Below, piece by piece: positions 1 through 12,700 of a stretch of 64,000 bases of DNA. Position numbers and translations under genes: made by a program. The notes beneath the pieces were generated by a model, which saw only the letters and a program-made list of their open reading frames with translations, made no database searches and had not been told where the DNA came from. Source of the DNA: Aureobasidium sp. EXF-3400 (Eukaryota; Ascomycota; Dothideomycetes; Dothideales; Saccotheciaceae); NCBI GenBank assembly GCA_024195585.1, contig SWBL01000025.1, positions 180,757 through 244,756 of the forward strand, read 5' to 3'. Within the stretch, counting starts at the first letter, position 1. Each line of letters starts with the position of its first letter.

Positions 1-72
1 GTGCACCAAGACCGACAAGTTGGAAATCTACTTTCGCGAATTGACAAGAGCGTACGAGCACATCACACAACC

Positions 73-989
73 ATGGCTAGCAGAACACTCAGCCTCCCAT
101 TGAGGACTTTTGCAGGCACTCGCCCATCCATCCAAGCCTGGCGTACTACACGATCCTTCGCCACTGAACTTGCGCCTGCTTCAACAACAATCCTAGACTC
201 AGCAACGCCCATCATCACACCAGTAGCCCAAGATGGCCAATTCCAGACCCCAGGCTTGAAAGAGACGGAAGGAAGCACATCTGGAAAGTCGCGACCGGTT
301 GGTGTTGTAGTCAGCGCCGGAAAGATGCAGAGCACAGTCAAAGTCAGAATACCCAGTCAGAAATGGAACAACTACTTGAGAAAGGTAATTCGCTCTCTCC
401 AATCTTTCAAGAAGCCAATGTCTCTTTTGCGCGAGAAAACAGGGGTGCTGACTGTGACTCTTTTCCCGCATTATAGTTCTTCAAGGACCACTCAGACCAC
501 CTAGTCCACGATCCCAAGACCTCACTTAACATCGGCGACGTCGTTGCACTAAGACCTTTCCGCGCCGCCAAACACGTCCACCACGTTGTTTCAGAAATCC
601 TCGTTCCCTTTGGCACACCCATCACCCAACGACCACCCATCCCCAGCGAAGGCGAGTCCGAAGCCGCCTACAACTCCAAACGCCACAACAAACTCGAACG
701 TCGCAGTTTGCGCCGTGCCGCTGCTCAAGGCTCTGAATCCGCTATTGAAAAGTTGCAAGCTCTGGAGGTGGAAGCTGGACAGGGTGTTAAGGCAGGAAAG
801 GGCGAAAGAGATGCTAGAAGAGCTGGGCAATTGGGAAACAAGGGACAGAAGTTGCCCAAGGGCGTTTTGCCTGGTGGAAAGCATGCAGTTGGCAAAATTG
901 ATGAGAGAGCGAAGCACAACAAGGAGCAGGCTGCGAAGAGAAATGAGAAGGCTGAGAAGAACTTGCTAGAGGCTAAGCAAGCTGCTTAG
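73..989 (+). CDS. MRPS17: Mitochondrial small-subunit ribosomal protein uS17 (MRPS17)
   Basis: Two exons, 73..384 and 477..989, joined in phase 0 across a 92-nt intron (donor GTAATT, acceptor TAG), give about 274 residues. Residues 1-40 are rich in Arg, Ser and Thr with few acids, as expected for a mitochondrial presequence. The uS17 OB-fold core follows: a GVVVSAGKMQSTVKVRI segment around residues 75-92, then FFKDHSDHLVHDP and IGDVVALRPFRAAKHVHHVV, which match the S17 pattern of an RNA-binding beta-barrel. The protein would bind the mitochondrial 12S/15S-type rRNA in the small subunit. Beyond the core is a long Lys/Ala/Glu-rich helical tail (about residues 150-274) that makes it about twice the length of bacterial S17, as is common in fungal mitoribosomal proteins. 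The ATG at 73 is chosen because it begins the presequence; the frame stays open upstream to the window edge. Confidence 0.9.
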
Positions 990-1744
990 AGGTCTAACAG
1001 GTGAGATAGCCTGGGAGACGTTCAAAGTTGGGCCCAGAGAAAGTCAGATTTGGACTGCTGGGATACCTTTCTGCTGTACAAAACAATCTTCAGGAAATGT
1101 ACTTTTATGTTCAACATCGTTTTGCGGATGCAAGTAGCTAGGTGGACATTGGGGAAAGATCTACATGGAAGTAGGTCCTAAGACTCGTGTAGTTGGGGAC
1201 GTGGTTGTAGGATCGATGCTGATTTTATTCAAGATCTATGTGGCTGGTATACAGGGTCACCCCTCGAACACTTATTTTCAACACCGAATGGAGGATATTA
1301 TTCGCACAGAACTCGATACACTATAAATTCAAGATTGGATATGTTTGAATAAATGTTCTATACCCATACATCAGATTTAAAGGCTAACAGAAACCTCGTC
1401 TGCGTTCTGCCACAGATACAAATTTTCTACTCCTCTTACCAGATGCATTCAGGGTATTCAGTGGGGAACTTTTGCAATCAGTGAACACTTCAAGGAGTTT
1501 ATCAGATTCAAGGATGCACAATGATGCAGGTGTAATTGATGAGGCATCTATATCTCTTTTCTCATAGTGACAACTTCAAAGTGACGAGAGATTGATTGTT
1601 CAATGGACGGAATTGATATTCACATGCTCCAGAGCCAAGGCTTCGGCCGGCGGGATTGAGAGCGAGCTTGTCGCAAGTCGTCTTGCGCTTCAAGCTACCT
1701 TTCTCGGCTTCTCACGACCATTCAACTCATCACATCCACCAAAC
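990..1744. other. Intergenic stretch between uS17m and Rna15
   Basis: No coding region is supported here. An AATAAA hexamer lies at 1348..1353, about 360 bp past the upstream stop. The last 100 bp before 1745 are presumably the promoter and 5' leader of the next gene. Confidence 0.6.
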
Positions 1745-2729
1745 ATGGCGCCCGAAAAGAATGGAAGAGTCGTCTTCATCGGCAACATCCCTTATGGTAC
1801 GCGCGTGCTCTTGTGTATGCTACGCGACAAAAACTGACCGAGCTACAGGTGTTAGCGAAGAACAAATCATCGACACGTTTGGAAGAGTCGGCTCGGTGAA
1901 CAACTTTAGACTGGTACACGACAAGGAGACTGGCAGACCCAAGGGCTTTGGTTTCCTCGAATTCGCAGACCCAGATGCTGCTGCTTCAGCCGTGCGCAAC
2001 CTCAACGACCACGAGATCATGGGCCGCAAGTTACGCGTCGATTGGTCCAACGACAACAGTGGAGGCGGCGGAAACAACAACGACAACTCGAACAACAACA
2101 GCATGCAACAATCACATCCTGGCGACAGCTCGAACCAGCAGCCTCCAATGCTCCCCCCACTCCCACCTGGCACCGACTTGCCCGCCGGTCTGACATGTCC
2201 CGATGCCATCTCGAAGACACTCAGTGCCATCCCAGCTCCTCAATTGCTTGATATCATCTCGCAAATGAAGGGTCTGGTAATGTCGGATCCCAACCAAGCC
2301 ACTGAGCTTTTGCGCCAAGCTCCCCAGCTTGCCTACGCCATCTTCCAGGCACTTCTCCTCCTAGGCCTTGTCGACACAAGCATGCTCAGCAGCATTGTCC
2401 AGGCCTCCGCTCCTCAGAACCCACAGTTCCCTGCCGCAGCACCTGTGCCTCCACCACCGATGCCCCAGCCTCCTCAGGCCGCCTACGCCCCTACTCCTCA
2501 GCCTGGATACCCTGGCTACCCTCCACAGCAATATCATCAACCCACACCGCCTGTTCAGCAGCCTGCTTTTGCACCACCACCCCCTCCTCAGCAGGCAGCG
2601 GCAGCTAGTCAGCAGGATCTCATCGCTCAAGTCCTGTCCATGACCATCGATCAGATCAACCAACTCGATCCCGTATCGCGCCAGCAAATCATTGCTCTGC
2701 GCGCTCAGCTTGGTGCGCCAGTCGCCTGA
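1745..2729 (+). CDS. RNA15: mRNA 3'-end processing factor Rna15 / CstF-64
   Basis: Exons 1745..1796 and 1849..2729 join in phase 1 over a 52-nt intron, giving about 310 residues. Residues 8-85 are an RNA recognition motif: RNP2 reads VFIGNIPYG and RNP1 reads KGFGFLEF. The intron sits directly after RNP2, so an unspliced reading would lose the first strand of the RRM. A Gly/Asn/Gln linker follows, then a hinge region (about residues 130-200, with AISKTLSAIPAPQLLDIISQMK) of the type that binds CstF-77/Rna14. After a Pro/Gln-rich stretch comes a C-terminal helical domain (about 270-310, with DLIAQVLSMTIDQINQLDP) known in this family to contact Pcf11. Domain order and length match fungal Rna15 and animal CstF-64, which recognise U/GU-rich RNA near the poly(A) site in the nucleus. 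ATG 1745 is the only start that leaves the RRM intact. Confidence 0.93.
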
Positions 2730-3751
2730 AGAAGGTGACTTCACACCATCAAATCGCGTTCTCTCGAAAAGCATTCGCCGTTACCAGAAGTACTGGATGG
2801 CATCATAAGATACCCAGCTACATCACAATCGATAGCTCCTGGCTCGAATATAAAAGCGTCACTTGGATTGCTAGATGGAAGCAACAAGAGCACGCAACGA
2901 TCAAACCGTCGCAACAGTATCATTAGCGACATAGATCACGCAGCATCTGGCCACGATATCACAGAGCCACATGAGAGAGAGTCACAGCAAATGACAGCAT
3001 CTCCGCCCGGACATAGCGGCAGTTCGACCATAGTTGACTAGTTCACATACAAGCCGAGCATCAGGAGCGCTATAGCCCGCTCTGAATACAAACCAATCAT
3101 TCTTCATCATATCTTCTCAATAGTTCCCAATCGTTAGTTCTATGACTCGTAATAGCATTTACACAGACACACAATGTGCAATGGTGGTTCGCGCGGGCCG
3201 TTTCGACCCCAAAGCTTGACCGAAGATGGGGTCCCGCAAAACGTTCATACCTTTGACGTCGAACCTAACAAAAACTTCTCCATAGACAGTTTCCCTCGAA
3301 AGCTTCCAGTATGCAGGACACACCGAATGGCATCCTGCCACCGCTCTCAAGAACAAGCTCTCGGTTGCCCTGCTTACGGGTGGGGTCGCAAAATGCGGGA
3401 GGCTGGGATAGTGGTCGAGCACCAAACCCAAGCAGGCAAAGGTGAGCTGCAAGATGCATGGGGAAGGCGCGAACCGCGACCCAGCGCCTGCCAACAATTG
3501 ATTGACCAAACACCTTCGTTTCCTGTCGCACTCGTGCAATCTTTCGCACTGTGCTTCTGTCTTCCCTCTTGCCGTTCACGCACGCCTCACGTCTTCACGA
3601 TATCATGACCTTGTAATCATCTCAGACACGACGATAATCGATATAATCAAGTCTTAATTGTTTACCTGCCACTCGGACTGCTTCTTGCGGTGAAGCCTCC
3701 TAGTGTTTGCGAAAGCGCCTACTGCCGTCCGGCACACGTACCTAGTCGACC
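2730..3751. other. Intergenic stretch, presumed leashin promoter and leader
   Basis: About 1 kb without a convincing gene. Open frames on both strands (for example around 3160-3610) overlap each other, have no recognisable domain and are probably chance. The part before 3752 is C/T-rich, consistent with a fungal 5' leader. Confidence 0.5.
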
Positions 3752-6700
3752 ATGTTCAGATCACTGAGTAGCAAGAACTCGGCATCCTCGTCCAAGAGAA
3801 AGAAGACAGACCAATCGAGTCGCCGTACCGAATCAGTGACATCCTCATCCACACACCGCAAATACTCTCGCAATGACGAACGCTTTTCTAAGAGTGACCC
3901 ACGGAAATCGACTTCGACCCAACCCCTCATCAATGATCCCTCTGGTCTCTCATCCTACTACACCACCTCTGCTCCACTCAATCAACTCGAGCCTCGATCT
4001 CTGACAGAGGAAGCTATCAGGAGCCTTGATGAAGGATGGGGAGACACATACTCACACGCAGATGACTCGCCTCAAGGAGATGGTCACACAGACAAGAGGG
4101 ATCGTTTCAACGATTCATACAAGAAAGATACTGGTCGGCGATACAATGAGGGTCTGGAATACCGATCGCCGACTGAAGAAGTCATGCCAAACGAGCGCTC
4201 GATACCCCGTGGAGAATATGCGCAAAACTCGTTTGGTACATCTTCGCATGTCCAAGACCAGTTTCCAGGTCAAGATCCTTTGACATTTGCGCGTCCTGCA
4301 TTCAACCAAACTATGACCCAAGGCGTCGCGACTGGAGGCGCTGCTGCTGAGTACTACTCACAGGCTTCGATGCAGCCACATGGAGGAAGTCAACATGTGC
4401 CCCCGCAAGCATACAATACCTCTGAGAACACGCCAATTCGCCCCACAGGACGATTGGGATCCTTAATGTCTGATAACTCTGCATATCCGAATGATTCGTA
4501 CACTACTGCCCCGGCCGAGGGTCCATCCTACGGCAATGCCGCGAGTCAAAACTATACATACCATCAGCCGCACCATCCAAATGAGAGTTACGCGCAGGAA
4601 CACATCACTTCACATGAAACCTACCAACAGCACTCACAGTCTGTGCCTTCTGCAACAACTTACACTAATCCAGACTACACAACTCCCCTTCCAAGTCAAC
4701 TCCAAGGGAATGGTAAGCAAGCTCTGACAGGTCAAAACTTGCCATATGTCGCAGCCGCGGGAGCCGCGATTGCTAGTGCTCACAGCCACCATCATCACAA
4801 TATGCATCAGCACAACCACTCTGCACCTATCAATAATTACAGCCATGGAGAAATGCACGCATACTCTCCTCCAAGGCCGTATACTTCCGGAGCTATGGCA
4901 ATGCAGCACAAGCACAAGGGTCCTGTAAGCAAATTTGTGGACTGGTGGAAGGACTACGAAGATGTGCGCAAGATGGAGGAGTATACTGAATACATTGGAG
5001 TATGCAAGTACTGCTTTGATCCTCGTTCTACCGCTACAGATGCTCCCAGAAAGCACTACCGTGGAGGCAGACGTTCATCTGAAACATTGCGAAGACGATC
5101 CAGCGATTCGCTCCGACGTTCCCACACTAACGGCTCGAATTACGGCAGAATTGACAAGGATGCGAGATACCACTCATCAGACAGCGAGTGTCGTAGCAAG
5201 AGAACCAGTTGGCTGGGCGCCGGTGTCGCTGCATATGGTCTCTCGAAAGTTGGAAAGTCCTTGTGGCAGAATTCTCGCGATTTTGACGACACTTATAGTG
5301 TCAAGTCGGGCAGGAAGAGTGCTGTGTCTAGAAACGGCAGTCGTAGAGAGGCGACCAAGATTTACTCTTCAGGTCACGACAGCAGATCAGAGCGCACTAA
5401 TGATCGAAGCGGCGCATACAATAATTCAAGCGACCGCTTCGAGACTGGCACCCAAAATCTACACAGAAGATCAGAACACACTAGCTCGGGAACAAGACAT
5501 AGTGAACATGATCGACACAGCGCTACTAAGTCAGGATTTGCGACTGCTGGAAACTCGCGACATACCGAAGACCAAATCCATGTTCGGCATTCAAGTCCCG
5601 GAGCTGGACATACGCCACGACATGCGGTATCCCGCCCGGGACGCAAAAGCAGATCAAGAAGTCAGAGTCCTTCCTTGGCCCAGATTCTGGGGCTGACCAG
5701 CTCACAAAAACGCACATCAGCAACAGCTTCACGCTCATCTTCGCCGCAGCAGGAGGGCATGTTCACTGGTTTCTTCACCAAACAGCCAAGCAGGAATAGA
5801 TCCAAGCAGAGCAAGAAGAAGAAGGGCTTCTTCAACTTTGCCAATTCATCATCATCTTCTGCCAATTCCGACCTAGCCTTTGGTATCCGCCCTACCAGGA
5901 GTGGCAAACTGACAAAGAGGCCCACAAGAAAAAGCTCCGACGAGCATCTGAAAGCTACATTGTTAGGTATCGGTGCCACCGCAGCCGCCCTCAGTGCTGT
6001 ACAGCATAGTAGATCAGGCAGCAGGAAGGTGGAAAATACGAGATCACAGAACAGAGATCCTCGTCAAGCAACACGGCGAAGCAAGCAGAACACCAGTGAG
6101 GAGGATGGTTGGGAGTCAGCTACCGATGATGAGAGTGTTTCATCCGGCCTTGCGTTTGGTGACTTTGACGCTAGTGAGAAAAGACTCAGGCGACAACGCA
6201 GCTCCGAATCTATCACATCACAGAGCTCTGGTACGGACAAGTGGAGTTGGCGATGGCGAAGAAAGTCAGACAAGAAACCTGTCGTCAATGATACGCCACA
6301 AACCTACCAGAACGACAATTATGCTGTCGAAGATCCGAACGTCATCACATCACAGCCACTGCGATACGTACACCCAGCACCGATCGCTAGCCCGATGCAT
6401 TCCAATGCACGCAGTTCACCATCAATACCCGGGGCATTCCCAGAGCAGCCATACGCTATCAACAGCACACCCATACAGCAACCTCAACCAGTAATGCCAA
6501 TGCAATCTAGCATCTTTGGTAATCAGACCCCGCCCGATCACTCCCGTGGTGAACGATATAGTCCTGGAATATCCGTGCGTCCTGCTATTCCCACTGAGCT
6601 GAGACGCACTCAGTCAAGTCCTGTATCAAATCACACCATGCGTAACGCTGCAATTGCTGGAGTAGCAGGCATGGCTGCGGCTGGCATTCTCGCCAATGGC

Positions 6701-9700
6701 AAGGGTAGAGCTAGAGACGATAGTCCTAGCAATGTCCGCTTCGAGCTTACTGAAAAGCAAGCCAAGAAGGAAGAACGTCAACACCGTAAAGAAAATGCCA
6801 AGGAGAGTAAGGAGCGAGCAAAGGAAGAGGCTAGAGAGAACAAAGAACGTGCTCGTCTCGATCGCGAAAGAGCAATGCAAGAGGAATCGGCTCGAAAAGC
6901 TGCTGATGATGCAAGGCGGTATGCAGAAGAAGCAGAACGCCAACAAGTCATTGCAGAGCAGGCCGAACAGTATCAAGCTCGATTGCGGGAAGCAGCGGCT
7001 GTTGAAGCCTCGGATCGCCGAAGAGAGGAAGAGATCAAGGAATTCATGAGGAACGCACTTGCTGAACAAGCTCGAGAGGCTGAACAGAAGAAGCAGCGCG
7101 AGACTTGGCAAGCTCAGCAAATGGCAGCTGCGAGACAGAACTCCCCTCCAAGCCCTCGAGCTGGTCCTTCTACAACTTTTCGGTCCGTGACCGACACTTT
7201 ATCTGAACACGACCGTGATCATCCCCAACATGACAGAGATGGTCCCACGGACATGCCCTATGCTACTCGTTTTTATGAGCCTTCCAACGAACATAGTGGT
7301 CAGCCTCTCATGGACGACGATCTCATCGATCCCGACTTCTTCACCCGTAGGCGTAGTCACAGCGACTTAGCTCGGCATGATGAGCTCGCGAGAAAGGCAG
7401 CTGCCAAAATCGTTGCTGATCTTGAGGATAAATACAAGGATCCTGCACCGTCACAGGCTGAGTTCTTTGCACCAAAAGAGCTTTTTGAACCATCGAAAGG
7501 CAAGACTAAAGTGCATGGACCAATAGATGACACCGACTATCAAGTCTATCATATGTCAGAGGACCAGGTTGCATCTATGCCCAACGAGCCACCGCCTCCT
7601 TACCAGCCATCTTACCAGTTTGCCAACATGCGGGACAAGAAAAGCCCTGCGCCTTGGGACATTCCCAAGCTCAATGTGATTGCTCCTACACCACCCGCAA
7701 GCTATGCAGGATCAGCCAAGGATGACAAGTCGCCCATCAGTACTTCAAAGAGAGTCGTCCACGAAGTCAACCAAGAGTCTGACGCTGACATCGAACCGCA
7801 AAAGTCGAGTAAGATCAGCTGGGGTGAAGATCAAACTCGTTTCTACGAGATCACAACCCCTGAGTCATCTCAAGAGCACGTTGCTCTTCCTGATGAAATA
7901 CCTCATGGGCTGTCAGGCTTGCGCAGCGAGTACATCGATACACAAGCACAGTTCGATGATGGCAAAAACATGAACAATCACTCAGATTCGAACATGGACC
8001 GGTCGAATGAGCACATCGAAGAGATTGCTCGAGAAGCTCCCTTCGTAAATCCAGAACGTTTCTACCAACAACCCTTCGTTGAGAGTGTGGACGACATTGC
8101 TTTTACTCTGGATTCGCCGGGCACTGAAGGTGCACCACCGGTACAAGGTTTTGTTGAGGGTGAGATCGACGATGCAGGTGCACCTGACGATCAGATGCCT
8201 CATATTCCAGGAGGTTTCGACGATATCAGCTCGGATCCTCAAAGTGAAGATACTTTCAACAAAGATGTTCAAGGTCTAGATCGTGAGATCATGCAAGAAC
8301 AACAAGCTCCTCGCGGGTCGGGCCATTCACAGACATCGAAGTCGCCCCCTGAGAAAGATCAGGACGATTACTTTATGACCAAGAAGCAGAGGAAGCGACG
8401 AGATAAGGAAGCAAAAAGAACGTCCCTTGTAGAAGGTCAGCGATCGCCATTGGATATCTCAAACAGCTCCAGACTGGAGGAACGTCCTGTTTTACCAGGC
8501 ACATACGTCGAGACTCCAGGATCTGAGATGCTCGAAGACCGTAAGCATAATGGGCGATCTTCAGGCTATGCAGAGGCTAGTGTAGTAGTCGGCGCAGCAG
8601 CAGCAGCCGTAGGTGCCCTTATGCACAATGGCAGGTCCCGATCTCCAACCAGGAGAAAGAGTGAGCCAGAGGATTTCGACCGTCAACGTCCACACTCTTC
8701 ACACTCGGAACCCCGGGATACTGTTTCGCAATCTACACCTACATCGCCAGTGTATGAGCGCCGACCGTCTCTTCCCAGCCATGCCTTTGATGATCTTGAC
8801 ATGCTGCCTGGCAGTAAAAGACCGAAGAAGTCTAAGAGAAATAGTCTGCTCAACTATCCTGCCATCGGGTCTCCCCTCCGGTCAGCTATGACCTGGGATG
8901 AGTACATTGAGCCCATGGATGTCAGGCAGCACGACGAAACTACTCAGCCCCAATCACATGGCGCTGACTATTTTGCTGAACACCCTCTCGACAAGGCAGA
9001 AGTAGAGACAAGAAGAGAGCTCACTTCCCCTGAATCTGAGCGTGGCGCTGCGTCCATCGTTTCGGCCCCTGCTGGTGACGAAGATAGTGGCAGAAGACGC
9101 AAGCACAGAAAGTCGCATCGGGAACGTGAGAAGTCTACCTCACCCCGCAGAAGCTCATCTGTCGCAATGTCTGAACCTTATGAGACCTCTCATAAGCACA
9201 AACGGCGGTCACATCGTGACGACACTGACCTCGATGATGCGTCTTCAATCCGCTCACGTAGTTCCCACAGCTCCAAGAGAGACGATGAAGAAAGTAAAAC
9301 CAAGAAGAAGGGTGGCATTTTGAGCCTCTTCCGTCGTAAGACGTCTGATGATATTGTTGTTAGTGAGCAGAGACGTACCAACGGTGATGACGAACGCTCC
9401 AAACATCATCGTCGCCGCCAGAGCTCAGAGCATGGGATTGACGAACTTGCCGAGCGCAGGGACTCGACCTCGAGATCTCGTTCTCACACCGAAAGAGAGG
9501 ACCCTTCTTCAAGACATTCGAGCAGTTCTCGGCATCGGCAAAGACATCATCGTGATGGTAATGTAGATGATGTTGATGCTAGCTCCCAAGTTTCAGAGTC
9601 CAGACGCCGCCACAAGCATCGCAGCAGGGACAACAGCCGATCTCCAGAGAAGGACTTTGATGATACCCAATCTCAGACCTCAGAGTCGAGGAGGAAGCAT

Positions 9701-12700
9701 AGACATCGAGAACGGGATCTGCACTCTGATGACAGAAGATCGCTCTCGCGAGACAGCAAGAACATCAAGGACGAAGACAAGTCTTTTTTAGTAGATCGGG
9801 TAGAGGATGAGGAGTCCGTACCTCTACCCGAGGATGATTCTCTGTCATCATCTCAGGCTCCAGAGTCAATTGAACAACCGCCGGAATCTATCTCGTTGCC
9901 AGAGCACGACAAGGTGGATACCACGGAACAGCTTGATGATTGGACACTATCGCCAACACTCCCCGAAGAGCTGGTGAACTTCCCAACTGACGACTCAACG
10001 CATCATGTTGAAGAAGCTCTATCTAGTCCATCGCCATCGGAAGCGCTGTCACCGCCTCTCGAACACATGACACCAGCAAGACCCATCGTTCCCTTACGAG
10101 TCAGCTCCTCCACGGCCGTTCCACTGAGGTTCCGTCGTCCACCGACATCTCCTAGTTTTCCAAAAGAGCGCTCGGCTAGCTTCAGCTCTTCTGTTGCGCA
10201 ATCACCGTCATCGCCGATCACGCCGAAAGCGAAAAGACCGCTGTCCACAGAATTCATGCATTCGACCGAGTTCAGGCCTCTGTATCTCCTTGAACGCACA
10301 CGCAAGCCTCAGGATCAAGAAGCCGAGCAAAACCTGCCAAGTCTGCCTCCGAGCCGTAGCACAAGCTCTTCTAGTCTACAGAGCAGTGAAGACTGGCAAT
10401 CAGCAGCTGAGGACTTTGACCCGAGCGAACATGATAACTTGAGTCCACCTGATTTTGATCAGCTGCAAACTGAAGAGCTCGAGGATGTCTTGGGGTCTGC
10501 GCAGACCACGCCTAAAGCGACCGAGTTCCCGAAGCATGTTTTGGAGTCTCGTCCTCATCTGGAGCCAGAGTACTACTCATGGAGCGATATGGAACGTGAG
10601 GAACATCTTCGTCAGCAAGATAGGATGGAGCATCATCTTGATTTAGCCGAGGAGCCTCCGACTGACGGTGACAATCTTCACGATACATCAGTCTCTACCG
10701 ATGAACCTATCGGGCCAAACGAGGATACTGAGGTTGTCATCAATCATAACCCGATGGCGACCGATGTGTGGGGTGACTTGAGTGACGAAGAGCTTCCCAG
10801 TACCGAGGCATCTGTTCATCAGGAACATACAGAACCAGTCGTGCAACCAGAAGAGCCGAAGATCGAGCCTGGCTTCACAAGTCCAGCCAAGAAACGCAAA
10901 AACAACAAAGCAGCTAAGCTTGGGACGTCTTCTATCTCTGGACTCACCAGCCCGGTTCGCGAAACACCCGCAGAACTTGCAAGAAGGCGAGAAAAAGACG
11001 CACAAGATGCTGTTGATACTTGGTTCAAGCCGACTACTGAACCAAGAGAGTCAGCTATTGTAGAAGAAACTGATGCAAGCTCTGTGCCCCTGCCAGAATC
11101 AACAGCCTCTATCGAAGCGGAAATTGTAGAGAACGAAGCTCTATCTGCCCCGACACAAGAGGCCGAAGCTCCGAGACAAGAGATCGAGCCCACTTCTCCA
11201 TTACTGTCGCGCAAGAAGTCTAAGAAGGGCAAGAAGAAGCAGAAATCTGTTAGCTTGGATGAATCAACCTCTGAGCCCGTGCCAACTGAAGAATTCTCAG
11301 AATCACAGATAATTGCTGAGGCCATGCCTCAGCACAAGCCTTCTGCAGAACCCGAGGCATTGAGTGAAGTTCAAGAAGCTCAGACAACCACAGCTGCCAA
11401 GGTAACAGCTCGTGAACAAGGACCTGATCTCGAAACGTCAGAAAACTTTGTCCCAATGGACGTTGAAGATGAGTCTCTTACACCTGTCAGTCTGGAGCAA
11501 CCTCAAAATGACACACAGCTTGAAGAGGCAAGTTACACAATGTCAAAGGCAGAGCGTAAGAAGCAGAACAAGAAGGCAAAGAAAGCCGCACTCTCGATCG
11601 CAGTGCCTGCCGTCGCTGCAGCTGCATTGGCCACTTCCGATCGGGAAACTCTGGAGCAGAATGTCAAAAATTTGGCTGTAGGATACGACGCCACGCTTGC
11701 CGATGATAGAGAAGACAACAAATTTGCACAAAATTCAGTCGACGATGTTATGACCTCTGTCCCCAAATATCAAGAGGGTCCCGTCGACGAGGTTTCTGTG
11801 CCTGAAGTAGTTCCTGAATCTTCTTCCATCGCTGCCGAAGCCGAGCGATATGCAGAGTCTAGCGCGATAGAACACGCAGAGAGCGAGCCGATCAAGCCTT
11901 CTAAGTTGGAAGATGAGCTGCCACCGGAACAGATAGCACTCCCTGGCGAAACCCAGGACGAGAACACTGAGCCCGAAGCTATCGATTCTATCTCGAGGTC
12001 AACCACAGAGATCACACCTCGAGAAGAAAAAGTCCAGCTTGCGCCGGGGAGTGTACTCGAAGAAGAACCCGCAAGCTCAGTCAAGACTGTTCCGGAAACA
12101 ACAAACAAAATATCCTCTTGGTTCTCTTGGTTGCCAGGCAGCAAAACACAAGAAGCTGACGAACCCAAGGCTGAGGCAAGAGCAGTTGGGGACCATGCAC
12201 AAGAGATTCGGGACCTCACTCAAGAACCTTTCGAGCGTCTTCTTGAGCAGCCAATACATCAGCCTGAGTTTGTTAACAACCGAGGTATTTCCGAGGATCC
12301 TTCAGAGGGCAATCAAAAAACTATTGGCACCCACGAGGCCGATGCTGCGGAGGACGTCAAAAATGTCGAGACTTCCGAGCATGACGAGAACCCTGTCGAG
12401 GACCATGGTATCTCTAATGCTCAGCCACTGCTTGAAGAACACCTGCCATCGGAGCTCGAGGTGTCCAAGGACGACAATAACGACATTGCAGTCAATGAAG
12501 ATGACAAGCCTACCGCTCAAACTGATCTGCCTCCTGATGAAGCGATTTCCCGTGTGTCCGAGCCTCCGCCAGTCAGTGATGCAACGGATGCTCATCTCCC
12601 AGAAGACAGCGCAGCTGAGGCTTCTGAGGCTATCCAAGAAGCTCCTGAGGGTATCCTCGATATACCGCAAGAAGAGAACTCCACGAACTCCACAGCCAAA

